Source: Ruania halotolerans (lineage in GTDB: Bacteria; Actinomycetota; Actinomycetes; Actinomycetales; Beutenbergiaceae). From it: 64,000 nucleotides of DNA. The stretch covers positions 1,995,380 through 2,059,379 of the forward strand of contig NZ_CP088017.1 in assembly GCF_021049285.1 (NCBI RefSeq). Direction: 5' to 3'. The translations under genes were made by a program, and so were the position numbers. Below the pieces are notes generated by a model that worked only from the letters and a program-made list of their open reading frames with translations, did not search any database and was not told the origin of the DNA. Positions 1 to 9,166 of this stretch are shown one piece after another (positions within the stretch are counted from its first letter, which is position 1; the number at the start of each line of letters is the position of its first letter).

Positions 1-1
1 C

Positions 2-1261
2 GCCGCAGTCACCACGACCGGTGGCGCCATCACCGAGGTCACCTTCGACCTCGCGAGCACCCACCTGGTCACCCACCTGGGCACCCGCGCGGCGCAGGGG
101 AGTGAACAGGTGCGCCCCGCCGTCGTGATCGATGCCTCCTACGAAGGGGACCTGCTCGCCGCCGCTGGGGTGAGTTACGCCGTCGGGCGGGATGCGGTGA
201 GTACCTACGGGGAGGCCCACGCCGGCCGGCAGGAGCTGCTTCCGGGCAGGCACACGATGCCGGCGTGGATCTCACCGTTCGCCGAGGACCTCACGGGCCG
301 CATCGAGGGTGCGCTGCTGCCGCAGATCAAGGCCGAGCCGATGGTCGGGGTGGGCGAGTCTGACGGCGGCGTGATGGCGTACGGGTACCGGGTGTGCCTG
401 TCCACCGCGGCCGATCGGGTCCCGTTCACGCCGAGTCCGGGTTATGACGAGGCGCATTGGGAGTTGTACCGCCGGGTGCTGGCGCACTGGGAAGCACACG
501 GCGGCACGCCCCCGGCCGGGAAACTGCTCGGCCTGGAACCGAACCTGCCCGGCGGGATGGCCGACGGCAACTCACTCGGGCCCATCTCCCTGAACGTCCT
601 CGACGGCTCTGCCTGGGAATACCCGGATGCCACTGCGCAGCGCCGCGAGGAGATCCGCACGCACCATCTGCAGCACACCAGCGACTTCCTGTACTTCCTG
701 AGCAACGCCGCGAGCGTTCCCGCGCAGGTGCGCACCGAGTTGCAGCGCTGGGGCCTGCCCGCAGGGGAGTTCACCGACACCGACCACCTGCCGCACCAGC
801 TGTATGTGCGCGAGGCGCGGCGGATGCTCGGCGAGTACGTGCTCACCGCTCATGATCTGCTGCAGGCGAGGCCGGTCGAGGACGTGATCGCACTGGGCTC
901 CTACCACCTGGACGTCCGCGAGGTGCAGCGCACCTGGCGCTGGGCCTACGAGCATCCCGACCCGGTGGCGATGACGGTCACCGAGGGGTACCTCTCGGTC
1001 GGCGTTCCCGTCTACCCGATCCCGTACCGGAGCCTGGTACCGCGGCGGAGTGAGTGCACGAACCTGATCGCCGCGGTGTGCCTCTCGGCCTCGCATCTGG
1101 CATTCAGTTCGGTGCGGATGGAGCCGCAATACCAGATGCTGGGGGAGGCCGCCGGGCTCGCCGCCGCGGCCGCGGCGCGGGATGCTGTGGCGGTGCAGGA
1201 TGTGGCCGTGCCCGCACTGCAGGAGCAGTTGCGCGCGGCCGGGGCCGTGCTCGCCCGCTGA
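2..1261 (+). CDS. FAD-dependent oxidoreductase, 5'-truncated by window edge
   Basis: The open frame runs in from the left edge (codons begin at base 2), so the N-terminus with the FAD-binding GxGxxG motif is missing. The visible part has VVIDASYEGDLLAAAGV followed by a conserved YGE, typical of the FAD_oxidored family (PF12831, often annotated xanthan lyase-like or glucose-inhibited-division-like flavoproteins). The C-terminus has the usual GEAAGLAAAAA helix that closes the FAD site. It is the first visible gene of a same-strand group with an MBL-fold protein, an alpha-mannosidase and a barrel protein, so oxidation of a sugar or glycoside is a reasonable inference; the substrate cannot be read from sequence. 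The next gene starts 25 bases downstream. Confidence 0.8.
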   Translation, partial: AAVTTTGGAITEVTFDLASTHLVTHLGTRAAQGSEQVRPAVVIDASYEGDLLAAAGVSYAVGRDAVSTYGEAHAGRQELLPGRHTMPAWISPFAEDLTGRIEGALLPQIKAEPMVGVGESDGGVMAYGYRVCLSTAADRVPFTPSPGYDEAHWELYRRVLAHWEAHGGTPPAGKLLGLEPNLPGGMADGNSLGPISLNVLDGSAWEYPDATAQRREEIRTHHLQHTSDFLYFLSNAASVPAQVRTELQRWGLPAGEFTDTDHLPHQLYVREARRMLGEYVLTAHDLLQARPVEDVIALGSYHLDVREVQRTWRWAYEHPDPVAMTVTEGYLSVGVPVYPIPYRSLVPRRSECTNLIAAVCLSASHLAFSSVRMEPQYQMLGEAAGLAAAAAARDAVAVQDVAVPALQEQLRAAGAVLAR

Positions 1262-1286
1262 GATCCGTTGGAGTAAGGAGCCACTG

Positions 1287-3146
1287 ATGGCCGACGACGT
1301 CCCTTCCGTTGATGCACGCGAGGTCACCGAGGTCCTTCCCGGCGTGTTCCGGGTGCGCGACACCTGCCACGTCTACGTGATCTGTGCCCCGAGTAGCGGC
1401 GGGCGGCGGACTGGCATTGCGATCGACTTCGGCTCCGGCCGGGTGCTGGATCTGCTGGAGGAGATGGGTCTGGATGCGATCACCGATGTGCTGATGACTC
1501 ACCACCACCGGGACCAGGCGCAGGGACTGCCCCGGGCCGCCGCTGCAGGGATCGCGGTGCACGTGCCGCCGGTGGAGGCCGAGTTGTTCTCCGCCGTGGA
1601 TCAGATGTGGGCCGCGCGCGAGGTGGGCAACAACTACAACCTGCGCACCGACAGGTTCTCCCTGCTGGAGCCTGTGCCGATTTCCTCGACGGTGCCGGAA
1701 TACCGCGCCGCCACCTACGGCGGAGTGCAGGTGCGAGTCCTGCCCACCCCCGGGCACACCCCCGGATCGGTGACGTATCTGATTCAGAAGGGCCGCCGTC
1801 TGGCGTTCACCGGTGACCTGATCTATGCCCCGGGCAAGGTGTGGTCCTTGGCGGCCACGCAGTGGTCCTACACCGAGAATGAGGGCCCGACGATGGCGGT
1901 GCTCTCCTGCGACCTCCTCGCGGCCGAGGAGCCGGATGTGCTGCTGCCCTCACACGGTGAGGTGATGGATCCGGGTGTCGCGGCGCTGAAGCTGACTGGG
2001 GACCGGTTGTTGGAGTACGTGAATCTGCGCCGACCCGAACCCACCCGGATCCGGGAGAAGCTCGCGAACCCCTACCGCGCGCTCACCGAGCACCTGCTCG
2101 TCAATGAGTCCAGCGAGTCCCGCAGCTACGTGCTGATCTCCGCCACGGGTGCGGCCTTGATGATCGATTACGGGTACGACATGACCACCGGGTTGCCGCC
2201 CGGGCATGAGCGCGCCGCTCGTCGGCCCTGGCTGGCCAGCCTGCCCGGGCTCAAGGCGCACCACCCGGTCGCGCACGTGGAGGTGGCCCTGCCCACGCAT
2301 TACCACGATGACCACGTGGCCGGGATGAACTTGCTGCGGGACGTCGAGGGCACGCAGGTGTGGAGTCCGGCGAACGTAGCCCCGATCCTCGCCGACCCAG
2401 TGCGCTACGACCTGCCCTGCCTGTGGCACGACCCGATCCGGAGCGACCGGGTGCTGGGAATCGGTGAGTCCTTCACCTGGCACGAGTACGAGATCACGGT
2501 GCACGAGCTGCCCGGTCACACGCTGTTCGCCGCTGCCTTCGAGTTCGAGGTGGACGGTGTGCGGGTGCTGGTGACCGGCGACCAGCAGGACGGGCAGGGC
2601 ATCCCCGGGACGACGCGGGAAACCCGCAACTACCAGTACCACAACAGGTTCCGGATCACCGACTACCGGGACAGTGCCGCGCTCTACCACCGGGTGGCAC
2701 CCGGCCTGATGATCACCGGGCATTGGAAAGAACGATGGGTGACGGAGGACTACCTCCAGATGCTCGCCGACGAGGCCGAGGAGCTCGTGCAGATCCACCA
2801 CGACCTGCTGCCGCTGGAGAACCTGGACACCGGCGCGGACGGCGTGTTCGCGCGGATCGAGCCGTATCGGTCCACGGTCGCTTCCGACGAGGCCGCCACC
2901 TATGAGGTGTGGGTGCGCAATCCGCTGCGCGAAGCGACCACCGCCCATGTGGCTCCGGTGCTCCCGGACGGGTGGTCTGCCGTCGTGCCGGATCCGATAA
3001 CGCTCGAACCCGGCGGCACCGCACGGGTGCCGTTCACGATCACGACCACCGGACCGGCTCGATACCGGGCCCGCATCGCCGTGGATGTGACCGTGGGCGA
3101 TCTGCGCCTGGGCCAGCATGCCGAGGCGCTGGTGAACGTGTGCTGA
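1287..3146 (+). CDS. Dual metallo-beta-lactamase-fold hydrolase with C-terminal beta domain
   Basis: About 619 aa; the ATG is preceded by AAGGAG at 1275-1280, and an upstream in-frame start inside the previous gene was rejected. Two MBL-fold modules occur in tandem. The first has MTHHHRDQ, PGHTPGSVTYL, FTGDLIY and LPSHGEV. The second has LPTHYHDDHVAGM, LPGHTLFAAAF, VTGDQQD and ITGHW. The second module carries the canonical HxHxDH metal motif, while the first has HHHRDQ, where Gln replaces the last His, so its second metal site is probably altered. The last roughly 110 residues look like an immunoglobulin/NPCBM-like beta sandwich (PDPITLEPGGTARVPFTI). No signal peptide is visible. It probably hydrolyses an ester, lactone or thioester; a lactonase acting after the neighbouring oxidoreductase would fit but is inference. 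Confidence 0.8.
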   Translation: MADDVPSVDAREVTEVLPGVFRVRDTCHVYVICAPSSGGRRTGIAIDFGSGRVLDLLEEMGLDAITDVLMTHHHRDQAQGLPRAAAAGIAVHVPPVEAELFSAVDQMWAAREVGNNYNLRTDRFSLLEPVPISSTVPEYRAATYGGVQVRVLPTPGHTPGSVTYLIQKGRRLAFTGDLIYAPGKVWSLAATQWSYTENEGPTMAVLSCDLLAAEEPDVLLPSHGEVMDPGVAALKLTGDRLLEYVNLRRPEPTRIREKLANPYRALTEHLLVNESSESRSYVLISATGAALMIDYGYDMTTGLPPGHERAARRPWLASLPGLKAHHPVAHVEVALPTHYHDDHVAGMNLLRDVEGTQVWSPANVAPILADPVRYDLPCLWHDPIRSDRVLGIGESFTWHEYEITVHELPGHTLFAAAFEFEVDGVRVLVTGDQQDGQGIPGTTRETRNYQYHNRFRITDYRDSAALYHRVAPGLMITGHWKERWVTEDYLQMLADEAEELVQIHHDLLPLENLDTGADGVFARIEPYRSTVASDEAATYEVWVRNPLREATTAHVAPVLPDGWSAVVPDPITLEPGGTARVPFTITTTGPARYRARIAVDVTVGDLRLGQHAEALVNVC

Positions 3147-3256
3147 GGCGTTGCCAGCGCCACCGCCGATCGCGTACCGTCTGATGTGGGAACGATGCCA
3201 CGTTCAATGACGCACACGCGCCCTGACCATCCCCACTGCCCAGGAGCCCCTCTCCC

Positions 3257-5908
3257 ATGAGCGACGCCGCTGACCCCGCGAGCCCCGCCACCGCCCCGAT
3301 CGCGAACGCCCCCTCCGGCGCCCAGCCGGCCGGCCTGGACGGACGGCGCCCCCCGGCCGCACCGGACCGCACGCTCTACATGGTCGGCGCCACCCATCTG
3401 GACCCCGTGTGGCTGTGGCCCTGGCAGGAGGGCTATCAGGAGGCTCGCGCCACCTTCCGCTCCGCGCTGGACCGGATGGAGGAGTACCCCGACTTCATCT
3501 TCACCTGCGACCAGGTGGTGCTGCTGGCCTGGGTGGAAGAGCAGGACCCGGAACTCTTCGAACGCATCAAGGCACGCGTGGGCGAAGGTCGATGGGTGAA
3601 CGCCGGCGGCTGGTGGGTGGAGCCAGACTGCAACATGCCCACCGGGGAGTCCTTCGCCCGCCAAGGTCTGATCGGGCAGCGCTACCTGGCCGAGAAGTTC
3701 GGGCAGAGCGCCACGGTCGGGATGAACGTGGACCCGTTCGGGCACAACGCGATGCTCCCGGCGATCCTTCGCGGCCAGGGGATGGACTCCTACACCTTTC
3801 TGCGCCCCGGCCCGGCCGAGGACGGCCGGCTCGCCACGGCGTTCTGGTGGGAGGCCCCGGATGGGTCCCGCGTGCTCGCCTACCGGATTCCGCATGAGTA
3901 CTGCAGCCCGCCCGGGGACGTCTCCGGGCACACCGACAAGGCGCTGGCTGCGCTGGATCGCTCGCTCGGGGATCTGATGGTCCTCTTCGGCGTCGGGAAC
4001 CACGGCGGCGGACCCACCAAGGCCAACATCGAGTCCATCCACCGCTACGACCGCATGGGATCCTTCGGAAGGCTGGTCATGTCCTCACCGCGGCAGTACT
4101 TCGACGAGTTCATCGCTCGCCGGGGCGGCATCGACAGCGAGGAGATGGCCGCACTGCCGGTCTGGAAGGACGACCTGCAGCACCACGCCTCGGGGTGCTA
4201 CTCCGCCCATTCGGGCATCAAGGCCTGGCAGCGGCGTGCCCAGAACGCGGTGCTCTCCGCGGAACGATGGGCGGCCGTGGGCACCGCGCTGCACGGCCTG
4301 GAGCACCCGGGAGAGGACCTGTACCGCGCCTGGCAGCAGGTGCTGTTCAACCAGTTCCACGACATCCTGCCCGGCTCGGCGATCGAGCCGGCCTACGACG
4401 ATGCCCGGGACCAGCTCGGTGAGGCGATCGCGATCTCCAAGCGGATCATCACCCGGGTGCAGAATGTGATCGCCCGGAAGGTGAACATCCCAGTGGATGA
4501 GGCGAGCCAACCGGTCCTGGTGTTCAACCCGCACCCGTGGCCGGTGCGCCAGGTGGTCGAACTGCAGTACGGTGCGCAGCCGCTCGGCGTGCACGTGGTG
4601 GACGAGGCCGGCCTCCCGGTGGCGGCGCAGAAGGTGCAGTCCGTGGCCACCACCGATGACAAGGGCCGCGCCGCCTGTGCGTTCGAGACGGACGTCCCGG
4701 CCTTCGGCTATCGCCTCTACCGGCTGTTGCGCGGGCCCAAGGAGATCGACGACGCGGGCCTCTTGGTGAGTGAGCGTGCGGGCGCCACGGTGGTGGAGAA
4801 CCAGTTCTTGCGGCTCGAGCTCGATCAGAGCACCGGCTGGGTCCGTTCCCTGCTGGACAAGCGCACCGGTGCCGACGTGTTCGCCGGCGCAGCTGGTCCG
4901 CACACGCAGGTCTGCGACGACCCGACCGACACCTGGGGCCACCGGGTGGTCTCCTACGCGTGGCCGGGCGAGGAGATGCCTGCGGTGCGCACCGTGGTCC
5001 GCGAGTCCGGTCCGGTGCGGGCACGGGTCCGGGTGGAGCGCGCGTGGGGGCGGTCCACGCTCGTGGAGGAGTTCATTCTCACCCGGGAGGCTGACCACGT
5101 GGAGGTGCGCACCACGATCGACTGGCGCGAGGAGCACCACCTGCTCAAGCTGCGCTTCCCAGTGGCGCTGGACCAGACCGAGGCCACCTACGAGATCCCG
5201 TACGCGGCGATCGAGCGGCCCGTGGATGGCGCCGAGGAGCCGGCGCAGCAGTGGGTGAGTATCAGCGGTGCTCTCCGGGGTGATGGCGGCGCTCGTCGCG
5301 CCGGACTTGCCGTGGTGACCACCACCAAGCACGGCTACGACGTGTCCCCAGCCGAGAACGGTGCGGACCCGAGCATCGGCGTGACGGCGGTGCGCAGCCC
5401 GGTCTACTCCTGGCACGACCCGCGCCTGCTCGACCCCGAAGGCTTCTACGCGTTCCAGGACCAGGGCCCGCAGACGTTCAGCTATCTACTGGTCCCGCAC
5501 TCGGGTGACTGGCGCGAGGCGGGCCTGACGCGCCGTGGCAATGAACTCAGTGCCCCGGTGCGGGCGATGCTGGAGTCCTTCCACGACGGCGAGCTCGAGC
5601 CGGTCGCGTCCTTCGCCGCCGACGGTGGCGAGCAGGTGATGATCACCGCCATCAAGATCACCGAGGACGCCCGGGGCGGTGACGCACCGGAGGTGATCGT
5701 GCGTGCGGTGGAGACCACCGGCTGCCCGGCACGTGCACGCTTGGAGCTGCCGATCGTCGGGCAGGTGCTGGAGACGGACTTCGGCGCGCACCAGATCCGC
5801 ACCTTCCGGATCGTCGCCGACGGGAGCATCACCGAGACCGACTTGATCGAGTGGCCGCTTGAGGGCGGCCCGGTCGCGGAGATCAGCGCTCAGCCGCTGG
5901 GAGAGTGA
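3257..5908 (+). CDS. Glycoside hydrolase family 38 alpha-mannosidase
   Basis: 883 aa, close to the usual length of bacterial GH38 enzymes. The N-terminal catalytic domain has ATHLDPVWLWPWQEGY (zinc ligands His47 and Asp49), NVDPFGHNAML with the predicted nucleophile Asp159, and FNQFHDILPGS (zinc ligand His368). The middle helical domain and the C-terminal beta-sandwich region follow. The first ~37 residues are Ala/Pro-rich with no hydrophobic core, so the enzyme is probably cytoplasmic and acts on imported mannosides. The stop codon is 5 bases from the ATG of the next gene, which indicates one transcript. The fine linkage specificity (alpha-1,2/1,3/1,6) cannot be read. Confidence 0.93.
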   Translation: MSDAADPASPATAPIANAPSGAQPAGLDGRRPPAAPDRTLYMVGATHLDPVWLWPWQEGYQEARATFRSALDRMEEYPDFIFTCDQVVLLAWVEEQDPELFERIKARVGEGRWVNAGGWWVEPDCNMPTGESFARQGLIGQRYLAEKFGQSATVGMNVDPFGHNAMLPAILRGQGMDSYTFLRPGPAEDGRLATAFWWEAPDGSRVLAYRIPHEYCSPPGDVSGHTDKALAALDRSLGDLMVLFGVGNHGGGPTKANIESIHRYDRMGSFGRLVMSSPRQYFDEFIARRGGIDSEEMAALPVWKDDLQHHASGCYSAHSGIKAWQRRAQNAVLSAERWAAVGTALHGLEHPGEDLYRAWQQVLFNQFHDILPGSAIEPAYDDARDQLGEAIAISKRIITRVQNVIARKVNIPVDEASQPVLVFNPHPWPVRQVVELQYGAQPLGVHVVDEAGLPVAAQKVQSVATTDDKGRAACAFETDVPAFGYRLYRLLRGPKEIDDAGLLVSERAGATVVENQFLRLELDQSTGWVRSLLDKRTGADVFAGAAGPHTQVCDDPTDTWGHRVVSYAWPGEEMPAVRTVVRESGPVRARVRVERAWGRSTLVEEFILTREADHVEVRTTIDWREEHHLLKLRFPVALDQTEATYEIPYAAIERPVDGAEEPAQQWVSISGALRGDGGARRAGLAVVTTTKHGYDVSPAENGADPSIGVTAVRSPVYSWHDPRLLDPEGFYAFQDQGPQTFSYLLVPHSGDWREAGLTRRGNELSAPVRAMLESFHDGELEPVASFAADGGEQVMITAIKITEDARGGDAPEVIVRAVETTGCPARARLELPIVGQVLETDFGAHQIRTFRIVADGSITETDLIEWPLEGGPVAEISAQPLGE

Positions 5909-5913
5909 ACGCC

Positions 5914-7788
5914 ATGGCCGGCCCGCACCTGGAGGTGGTCGTCGAGACTGCCGACGGCGTCCCGTGCGAAGCCTTCGAGGTCGAGGTGGCTGTGGGGGAG
6001 GCCGGGACCGCCGGACTGTGCCCGGTCACCGTACGGGTCCGGCATACCGGAACCTCGCCGGTGGCGGCCAGCGTCCGGCTGAGTGCCGCCGTACCTGACT
6101 GGACACCGGCCGATGAGTCGGCGCCCTGGTGGTTGATTCCGGGTGCCTTCTACGGCGAGAACCGCCCGGCCGAATGCGACCGCATCTTCCCACGCTTCGC
6201 CGTCGGAGAATCGGATCCCGAGACCATGGTGAGCCCGGCGTGGGAGTTCCGCGCCGACCGTTCTGCCACCCCGGCGGTCTTCGGCTGGACTGCGAGCGGC
6301 GGCGTGGTGCTTGTGGCCGAGGAGTCCTCCTCGCTCGGAATGACCGGACTCGGACTCGGCGCGGACGACGACGGTGCGCGCGTGCACTTGCGGTTCCCGT
6401 TCGCCGAGCACCCCCTTTCCTACGACGGCTCCCAGGTGCCCGCACCCGCGGAACGGACCAGCCACACGTGGCAGCCTGGTGAAGCCCGCGAGCTGACGGT
6501 GTGGGTCGCGGATCTGGACGCTGACTGGCACGGCTACGCGCAGGTACTACGGACGATCCACGGGCGCTGGGCCGATGGCGCACCGACCGAGCCATGGGTG
6601 AGTGTGCCCGAGGCCGCCGAGATCGCCGCAGAAGGACTGGTGCGCTGGCATTACGACCCTGACCCGGGTGTGCTGCTGGAGACGATCGGCTTCGATCGCG
6701 GGATCGGCGGCACCGATCGGCAGGCCATGCACATCGGCTGGGTCAGTGGCATTCCCTGGGCGCAGGCACTGCTCGCGCACGGGCATCGGACCGGGGACGA
6801 GGCAGCGGTTGCCGCTGCGGAGCGCGTGCTCGACTTCTGCACGGCCGAACTCGCCCCGAGCGGCACCTTCTGGGGCACCTGGTACCGGGCCTCAGGGTGG
6901 GCGCAGTCCTGGTCCCCGATCAAGGGTGCCCTGCACGCGCGCACACTCGGGGAGGCGGCCCTGTTCCTGGTGCGTGCACTGGGCACCCGATCGGCTGCCA
7001 CGCACCCGCAGTGGCGAGCGGCCGCCGTCAGCAATCTGGACGTGATGATCGGCCGGCAGCGCGAGGACGGCAACCTCGGCACGCTGCACCATGCCCAGAC
7101 CGGCCATGTGCTGAGCTGGTCCGGGGCGGCCGGACTCACCTGGGTGGCGGCGCTCTGCGAAGCGGGGGAGCAGGGGATCGATACCGGCGGGCGCTACCTG
7201 GCTGCCGCGGAACGGGCGGGGGAGTACTACGCACGGTTCGTGGACGAGGAGTTCCTCTACGGCGCACCCGAAGATGTGGATCTGGCGCCGAGCTCGGAGG
7301 ACGGGTACGCCGCGGTACTCGCCTACGTGGCGCTGCATCGGCGCACCGGCGGGGCGCGGTGGCTGGACCTGGCCCGCCGCGCGGCCGACTGGATGCTCAC
7401 CTTCCGGTACACCTACAACACCGTTTTCGATGAGCGCACCCCGCTGGGGATTTACGGCTTCGCCAGCCGCGGCGCGGACAACGCCTCACCCTCGAACCCG
7501 CATCTGCACGCCTACGGGCTGGTGTGCACGGCAGAGATGCTGCAGCTCTCTGACGCGCTGGGGGACGGCTACTACGCCGGCCGGGCCCTGGAGCACCTGG
7601 CCTGCTTCCGTCAATGCGTGCCGTGGGTGGACGGCGAGATGAACGTCTACCGCGGCATGATCACCGAGCGGTACTACCAGACGGCGGCCTTCCAGCCGAA
7701 GGGGATGATCCTCGGCCTCTCGCACGCGTGGAGCGTGGGCGTGCTGCTGCTGGGTGCCGAGCAGGCCATCGCTGCCGGCCGCAGCTGA
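5914..7788 (+). CDS. Six-hairpin (alpha/alpha)6-barrel-like glycosidase-type protein, unknown specificity
   Basis: About 624 aa. ATG 5914 is preferred over the overlapping GTG 5905 because GGGAGA (5899-5904) is spaced correctly for it. The N-terminal ~220 residues look beta-rich. From about residue 225 the protein is helical with repeated aromatic segments (HIGWVSGIPWAQALLAHGH, GTFWGTWYRASGWAQSWSP, EDGYAAVLAYVALH, TPLGIYGFASRGADNASPSN) as in six-hairpin glycosidases and unsaturated glucuronyl hydrolases. I could not place it in a named GH family. Its tight coupling to the GH38 gene suggests it works on the same glycan. The stop codon lies inside the first unit of a 17-bp tandem repeat. Confidence 0.7.
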   Translation: MAGPHLEVVVETADGVPCEAFEVEVAVGEAGTAGLCPVTVRVRHTGTSPVAASVRLSAAVPDWTPADESAPWWLIPGAFYGENRPAECDRIFPRFAVGESDPETMVSPAWEFRADRSATPAVFGWTASGGVVLVAEESSSLGMTGLGLGADDDGARVHLRFPFAEHPLSYDGSQVPAPAERTSHTWQPGEARELTVWVADLDADWHGYAQVLRTIHGRWADGAPTEPWVSVPEAAEIAAEGLVRWHYDPDPGVLLETIGFDRGIGGTDRQAMHIGWVSGIPWAQALLAHGHRTGDEAAVAAAERVLDFCTAELAPSGTFWGTWYRASGWAQSWSPIKGALHARTLGEAALFLVRALGTRSAATHPQWRAAAVSNLDVMIGRQREDGNLGTLHHAQTGHVLSWSGAAGLTWVAALCEAGEQGIDTGGRYLAAAERAGEYYARFVDEEFLYGAPEDVDLAPSSEDGYAAVLAYVALHRRTGGARWLDLARRAADWMLTFRYTYNTVFDERTPLGIYGFASRGADNASPSNPHLHAYGLVCTAEMLQLSDALGDGYYAGRALEHLACFRQCVPWVDGEMNVYRGMITERYYQTAAFQPKGMILGLSHAWSVGVLLLGAEQAIAAGRS

Positions 7789-7844
7789 CCACCGGCCGCA
7801 CCTGACCACCGGCCGCACCTGACCACCGGCCGCACCTGACCACC
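7785..7844 (+). repeat. 17-bp direct tandem repeat, 3.5 copies, spanning a stop codon
   Basis: Three perfect copies of CTGACCACCGGCCGCAC (7785-7801, 7802-7818, 7819-7835) and a 9-bp partial copy (7836-7844). The TGA of the upstream gene (7786-7788) is inside the first unit. The unit length is not a multiple of three. Confidence 0.9.
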
Positions 7845-7853
7845 AGCAGCCCG

Positions 7854-7911
7854 CGCGTTGCCCCGATGTGTCGGTGAATCCGCGAGCGCAGCGACAGGTC
7901 GGGGCAACGCG
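7854..7911. terminator. Long hairpin between convergent genes, probable bidirectional terminator
   Basis: CGCGTTGCCCCGA (7854-7866) is perfectly complementary to TCGGGGCAACGCG (7899-7911). Inside, TGTCG (7869-7873) pairs with CGACA (7892-7896) across a 2x2 internal mismatch. There is no clear T tract, so it may alternatively be a repeat element. The rest of 7912-8022 shows nothing recognisable. Confidence 0.55.
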
Positions 7912-8022
7912 GCAAGTAGATGGAGCAACGAGACGACTCGTCCGGACGTCTTCCTAGGGGCGCCGCCCCGAGCGGTCTAATCTTCGTGGACCGCCCCGGT
8001 GAGCGCGCCGCTATGGCACTGC

Positions 8023-8391
8023 TCAGGCCCGGCCGGAAAGCCAGCCGATCAGCCCGATCACGAGAAGCAGGGCGCCGAGGACGATGCCAATGAGGCTGAG
8101 CAGTGCGGTGCCGCGTTGCCACCCCGTCGGCGGGCCGATCCCCGGGCCCGGCGTGGTGCGGTCCATGGACCCGCCGAGGGCGACGACCCCGAACACGAAG
8201 GCGGCCAACCGCAGATCGGTGACATCTGTGGTGACGGTGCGAAACGACTCCGGCGACGCCACCCGGAGCACCAGGGCTGCGACCCCGGCGCATGCGCTCA
8301 CGATCGCGAGCGTGGTCACGAGCCAACGAGCGCGGATGATGCGGGTCATCGTTGCGCCGAAACCGCCGCGGTTGGATCCTGGAGTGCTCAC
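8023..8391 (-). CDS. Small membrane protein, unknown function
   Basis: About 122 aa from the GTG at 8391; a longer version would start at TTG 8448, overlapping the end of the PIG-L gene, and an ATG at 8349 gives a shorter one. The GTG gives a plausible N-terminus (STPGSNRGGFG) before the first hydrophobic segment. Three transmembrane segments are visible: WLVTTLAIVSACAGVAALVL, LRLAAFVFGVVALGG and LLSLIGIVLGALLLVIGLIG. No family was recognised. It follows the PIG-L deacetylase on the same strand. Confidence 0.55.
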   Translation of the reverse strand: MSTPGSNRGGFGATMTRIIRARWLVTTLAIVSACAGVAALVLRVASPESFRTVTTDVTDLRLAAFVFGVVALGGSMDRTTPGPGIGPPTGWQRGTALLSLIGIVLGALLLVIGLIGWLSGRA

Positions 8392-8413
8392 GGCTCCGAC
8401 CGTATCGGTTGAC

Positions 8414-8427
8414 GCTCCCGCGGGAGC
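8414..8427. repeat. 14-bp perfect palindrome just after the PIG-L stop
   Basis: GCTCCCGCGGGAGC is fully self-complementary and lies 7 bases past the PIG-L stop codon on the minus strand. It could act as a short hairpin limiting readthrough into the small membrane protein gene. No T tract is present. Confidence 0.4.
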
Positions 8428-8434
8428 ATCCGGC

Positions 8435-9166
8435 TCAGCCCAGGTCAATCACCTCAACGGTGGTGGCGTACGGCACGCCGAGGCTGGGTCCGGCACTTGA
8501 GCAGATCTCGGTGAGGAACGCCTCCGGGTCGAACTCCCAGCTGAGGCCCTCGATGTAGGCGGCATGCTCCTTCAGGGAGGCGACCCCGTCGTCGAAGGTG
8601 GCGGTGACGTCCACGCCATGTGTCGGTTCCGGGGAGCCGGTCACCCAGACCTGCCGGACGCCATTCCACGGCTCGAGGCCGTCGGCGAGCTGGTCGTTGA
8701 AGATCCATCGGTTGCCGGCATCGCGCACGGCATCGATGGTGGCGCGGCCGGTGGCGATGTGGTCGGCCTGGTTGAGCACGCCTCCCGGGAAGGTGGGGTG
8801 GTGATTGCCCGTGATGACGATCTCAGGCCGGTGCGTGCGGACCTGCTCCGTGATCACACGGCGCAATGGCACGCCGTACTCGAGCACGCCGTCGGGGAGG
8901 CGGAGGAATTCGACCTGATCCACGCCGACCGCGCGGGCCGACGCGATTTGCTCCTTCTCTCGCAACGGTCCTGATTCCTCCGGTGCGATGGCGTCGATAC
9001 CTGCCTCACCAGAGGTGACCATGCAGTAGATGACGGTCTTGCCCTGCCTGGTCCATCGGGCGACGGCCGCGGCGGTGCCGAACTCCATATCGTCTGGGTG
9101 GGCCACCACGGCCAGCGCGGTGGTCCAGTTCTCGTCGACGGTGGGGAGAGGGGTCTGGTCGGTCAA
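8435..9166 (-). CDS. PIG-L family N-acetylglucosaminyl-type deacetylase
   Basis: 243 aa with the LmbE/PIG-L zinc motif AHPDD (residues 22-26) and the later NQADH motif that supplies another metal ligand. The family removes acetyl groups from GlcNAc-type moieties (MshB, Mca and others); the mycothiol role is not implied here. The start is TTG at 9166 with AGGAG six bases upstream, overlapping the TGA of the preceding DUF2236 gene in TTGA, so translation is probably coupled. This lies convergent to the mannosidase locus, so a role in amino-sugar glycan use is possible but unproven. Confidence 0.85.
   Translation of the reverse strand: MTDQTPLPTVDENWTTALAVVAHPDDMEFGTAAAVARWTRQGKTVIYCMVTSGEAGIDAIAPEESGPLREKEQIASARAVGVDQVEFLRLPDGVLEYGVPLRRVITEQVRTHRPEIVITGNHHPTFPGGVLNQADHIATGRATIDAVRDAGNRWIFNDQLADGLEPWNGVRQVWVTGSPEPTHGVDVTATFDDGVASLKEHAAYIEGLSWEFDPEAFLTEICSSAGPSLGVPYATTVEVIDLG

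Noticed and set aside
4085-5416. Large minus-strand open frame opposite the mannosidase
   Set aside because: The composition (Arg/His/Val-rich without motifs) is typical of antisense shadows in GC-rich genes. The GH38 frame is clear.
7785-7844. Short CRISPR-like repeat array
   Set aside because: The 17-bp units are directly adjacent with no spacers and no cas genes are nearby.
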